From: Oscillospiraceae bacterium
Lineage (GTDB): Bacteria > Bacillota > Clostridia > Oscillospirales > Ruminococcaceae
Direction of reading: 5' to 3'
Length of the DNA: 8,080 bases
Assembly (NCBI GenBank): GCA_017848155.1
Contig: JAGAKC010000251.1
Coordinates: 1-8,080, forward strand
Part shown: one piece after another, positions 7,047 to 8,080 of the stretch
Layout of the letters: each line of letters begins with the position of its first letter
Position numbering within the stretch: position 1 is the stretch's first letter
The notes under the pieces: generated by a model
Seen by the model: only the letters and a program-made list of their open reading frames with translations
Databases searched by the model: none
Told to the model about the DNA's origin: nothing
Made by a program: the position numbers and the translations under genes

Positions 7047-8080
7047 ATGATAAGACTGCCGGATCTTGATGATCAGAAATATTCCGATATAGTTGAGGCA
7101 GCAAAGCGCCGTATATCGGTGGTATTCCCCGAGTGGACAGATTATAACGAGCATGACCCCGGTATAACGATAATCGAGCTTTTTGCATGGCTTAAAGAGA
7201 TGCAGCAGTACTATCTGAACCGCATTTCTGACCGAAGCTATGAAAATATGCTGAAGCTGTTGGGTATCGATGTATATCCGCCGTGTCCCGCTAAGACTGC
7301 GGTCTATTTCGGAAACGGAAACGCACCTGAAAAGGTCACTAAGGGCAGCGTTGTAAAAACTGCTGACGGAGTCGTGTTTACGGTCGATGAGCATTTTACA
7401 CGTGCGCCGTTTCACATTGGCAGGATATTTATCGAGAACAACGAAGGATTCGTTGATATATCTGACATTGCGTCGGACCATGAAACATCGTTCTCACCCT
7501 TTGGAAACAGACTGCATAATGACAGCTGCCGTCTGTATATAGAACTGGACATAAATGGTGAAAAGTGTTATAATCACAATATATCGCTGTTTTTCGACAC
7601 GATGGACAGATGTGCTGTCAGCAGGAATCCTATAGGAGGCAGCAGCTATCTTCCGAGAGATATAGCATGGGAGTATTCCACAGCGGATGGCTTTTCCGCT
7701 TGTCAGCTTATAAGGGACGATACAAGTGCGCTGTCCTTTTCGGGCGAGGTGCTGTTAAAGACAGGCGATGACCTGTCTGAGATCAGTATAAGCGGACTCC
7801 CTCAAGGCAGATGGCTTCGTGCCCGTCTTTTATCATGCGGCTGCGAGGATATGCCACGGCTCAAATCAATATATACTGATGTGTTGTCACTGTCACAGCG
7901 CAGGGTCGATGCATCGTTTCAGGACTTCGTGCTTTCAGAGGGCGATGTGTTCGTGTCAGATATGCTGGCAGTGAACGGACTTTGCTTCGTGCTTTTGCGG
8001 GATAAGCAAGGCTGGCAGTATATTGAAGACGCTGTTGTTGAAAAAAGATCAGATGGAGTTCTGATAAAGCTGGATGATCA
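7047..8080 (+). CDS. Second baseplate wedge protein, N-terminal part (Afp12-like, gp7-type)
   Basis: The frame opens at ATG 7047 and runs off the window end after 344 complete codons, so the gene is partial. The N-terminus is diagnostic: FPEWTDYNEHDPGITIIEL at 27-45, LNRISDRSYENMLKLLGI at 57-74, then a Pro-rich turn YPPCPAKTAV at 77-86. This is the 'PEWT...DPG-I-x-x-x-EL' signature of CIS baseplate proteins next to Afp11. Residues 88-115 carry a KGSVVKTADGVVFTVDE strand pair similar to the KSGTQLF region of the upstream wedge protein. A beta-rich module with WEY at 208 and RWLRARLL at 255-262 repeats the module found twice in the upstream gene. The two wedge proteins probably form a heteromeric wedge, as gp6 and gp7 do in T4 (inference). 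The gap to the upstream gene is 29 bases. Full Afp12-like proteins are much longer, so most of the gene is missing. Confidence 0.9.
   Translation, partial: MIRLPDLDDQKYSDIVEAAKRRISVVFPEWTDYNEHDPGITIIELFAWLKEMQQYYLNRISDRSYENMLKLLGIDVYPPCPAKTAVYFGNGNAPEKVTKGSVVKTADGVVFTVDEHFTRAPFHIGRIFIENNEGFVDISDIASDHETSFSPFGNRLHNDSCRLYIELDINGEKCYNHNISLFFDTMDRCAVSRNPIGGSSYLPRDIAWEYSTADGFSACQLIRDDTSALSFSGEVLLKTGDDLSEISISGLPQGRWLRARLLSCGCEDMPRLKSIYTDVLSLSQRRVDASFQDFVLSEGDVFVSDMLAVNGLCFVLLRDKQGWQYIEDAVVEKRSDGVLIKLDD

Noticed and set aside
6999..7481. Reverse-strand open frame of 160 codons across the junction of the two wedge genes
   Set aside because: The opposite strand encodes the diagnostic PEWT/DPG wedge signature in this region, so the reverse frame is a shadow.

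Overview
The window is one co-directional run of seven genes on the + strand. It encodes most of the baseplate of a contractile injection system (CIS), the phage-tail-like machines related to Serratia Afp and Photorhabdus PVC. The first and last genes are cut by the window edges. Strong GGAGG-type ribosome binding sites, moderate GC content by eye, frequent ATA and AGG codons and short intergenic gaps suggest a Bacillota host. An Oscillospiraceae/Ruminococcus-like gut or rumen bacterium is my best guess, but this rests on codon style and Shine-Dalgarno sequences only.

Layout. Positions 1-993 hold the C-terminal 330 residues of a hydrophilic, cysteine-free protein of unknown function, with a 60-residue-period repeat at its visible start and an amphipathic charged helix at its very end. 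Positions 1020-1724 hold a LysM-ended tube/baseplate adaptor (Afp7-like). Positions 1743-2804 hold a gp27-like hub and 2816-3574 a gp5-like OB-fold/beta-helix spike; together these two correspond to the single fused VgrG-like Afp8 protein. Positions 3599-4009 hold the gp25-like sheath initiator (Afp9/TssE-like). Positions 4006-7017 hold a 1003-residue baseplate-J wedge protein (Afp11-like). Positions 7047 to the end hold the N-terminal 344 residues of the second wedge protein (Afp12-like).

How they work together (established for the families, inferred here): the gp27-like and gp5-like proteins form the trimeric hub and piercing spike. The LysM adaptor joins hub to inner tube. The gp25-like protein connects baseplate to sheath and starts sheath polymerisation. 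The two large wedge proteins form the ring around the hub that changes state on triggering. The gene order matches Afp7-8-9-(10)-11-12, except that the spike is split and no PAAR tip gene lies between gp25 and the J protein. Sheath, tube, tape measure, ATPase, fibre and effector genes are not in view and would be expected on either side.

Gaps between genes are 11 to 29 bases, with one 4-base overlap, so one polycistronic message is likely. I found no convincing promoter, terminator, RNA gene, mobile element or CRISPR. The most open question is the repeat-containing first gene.
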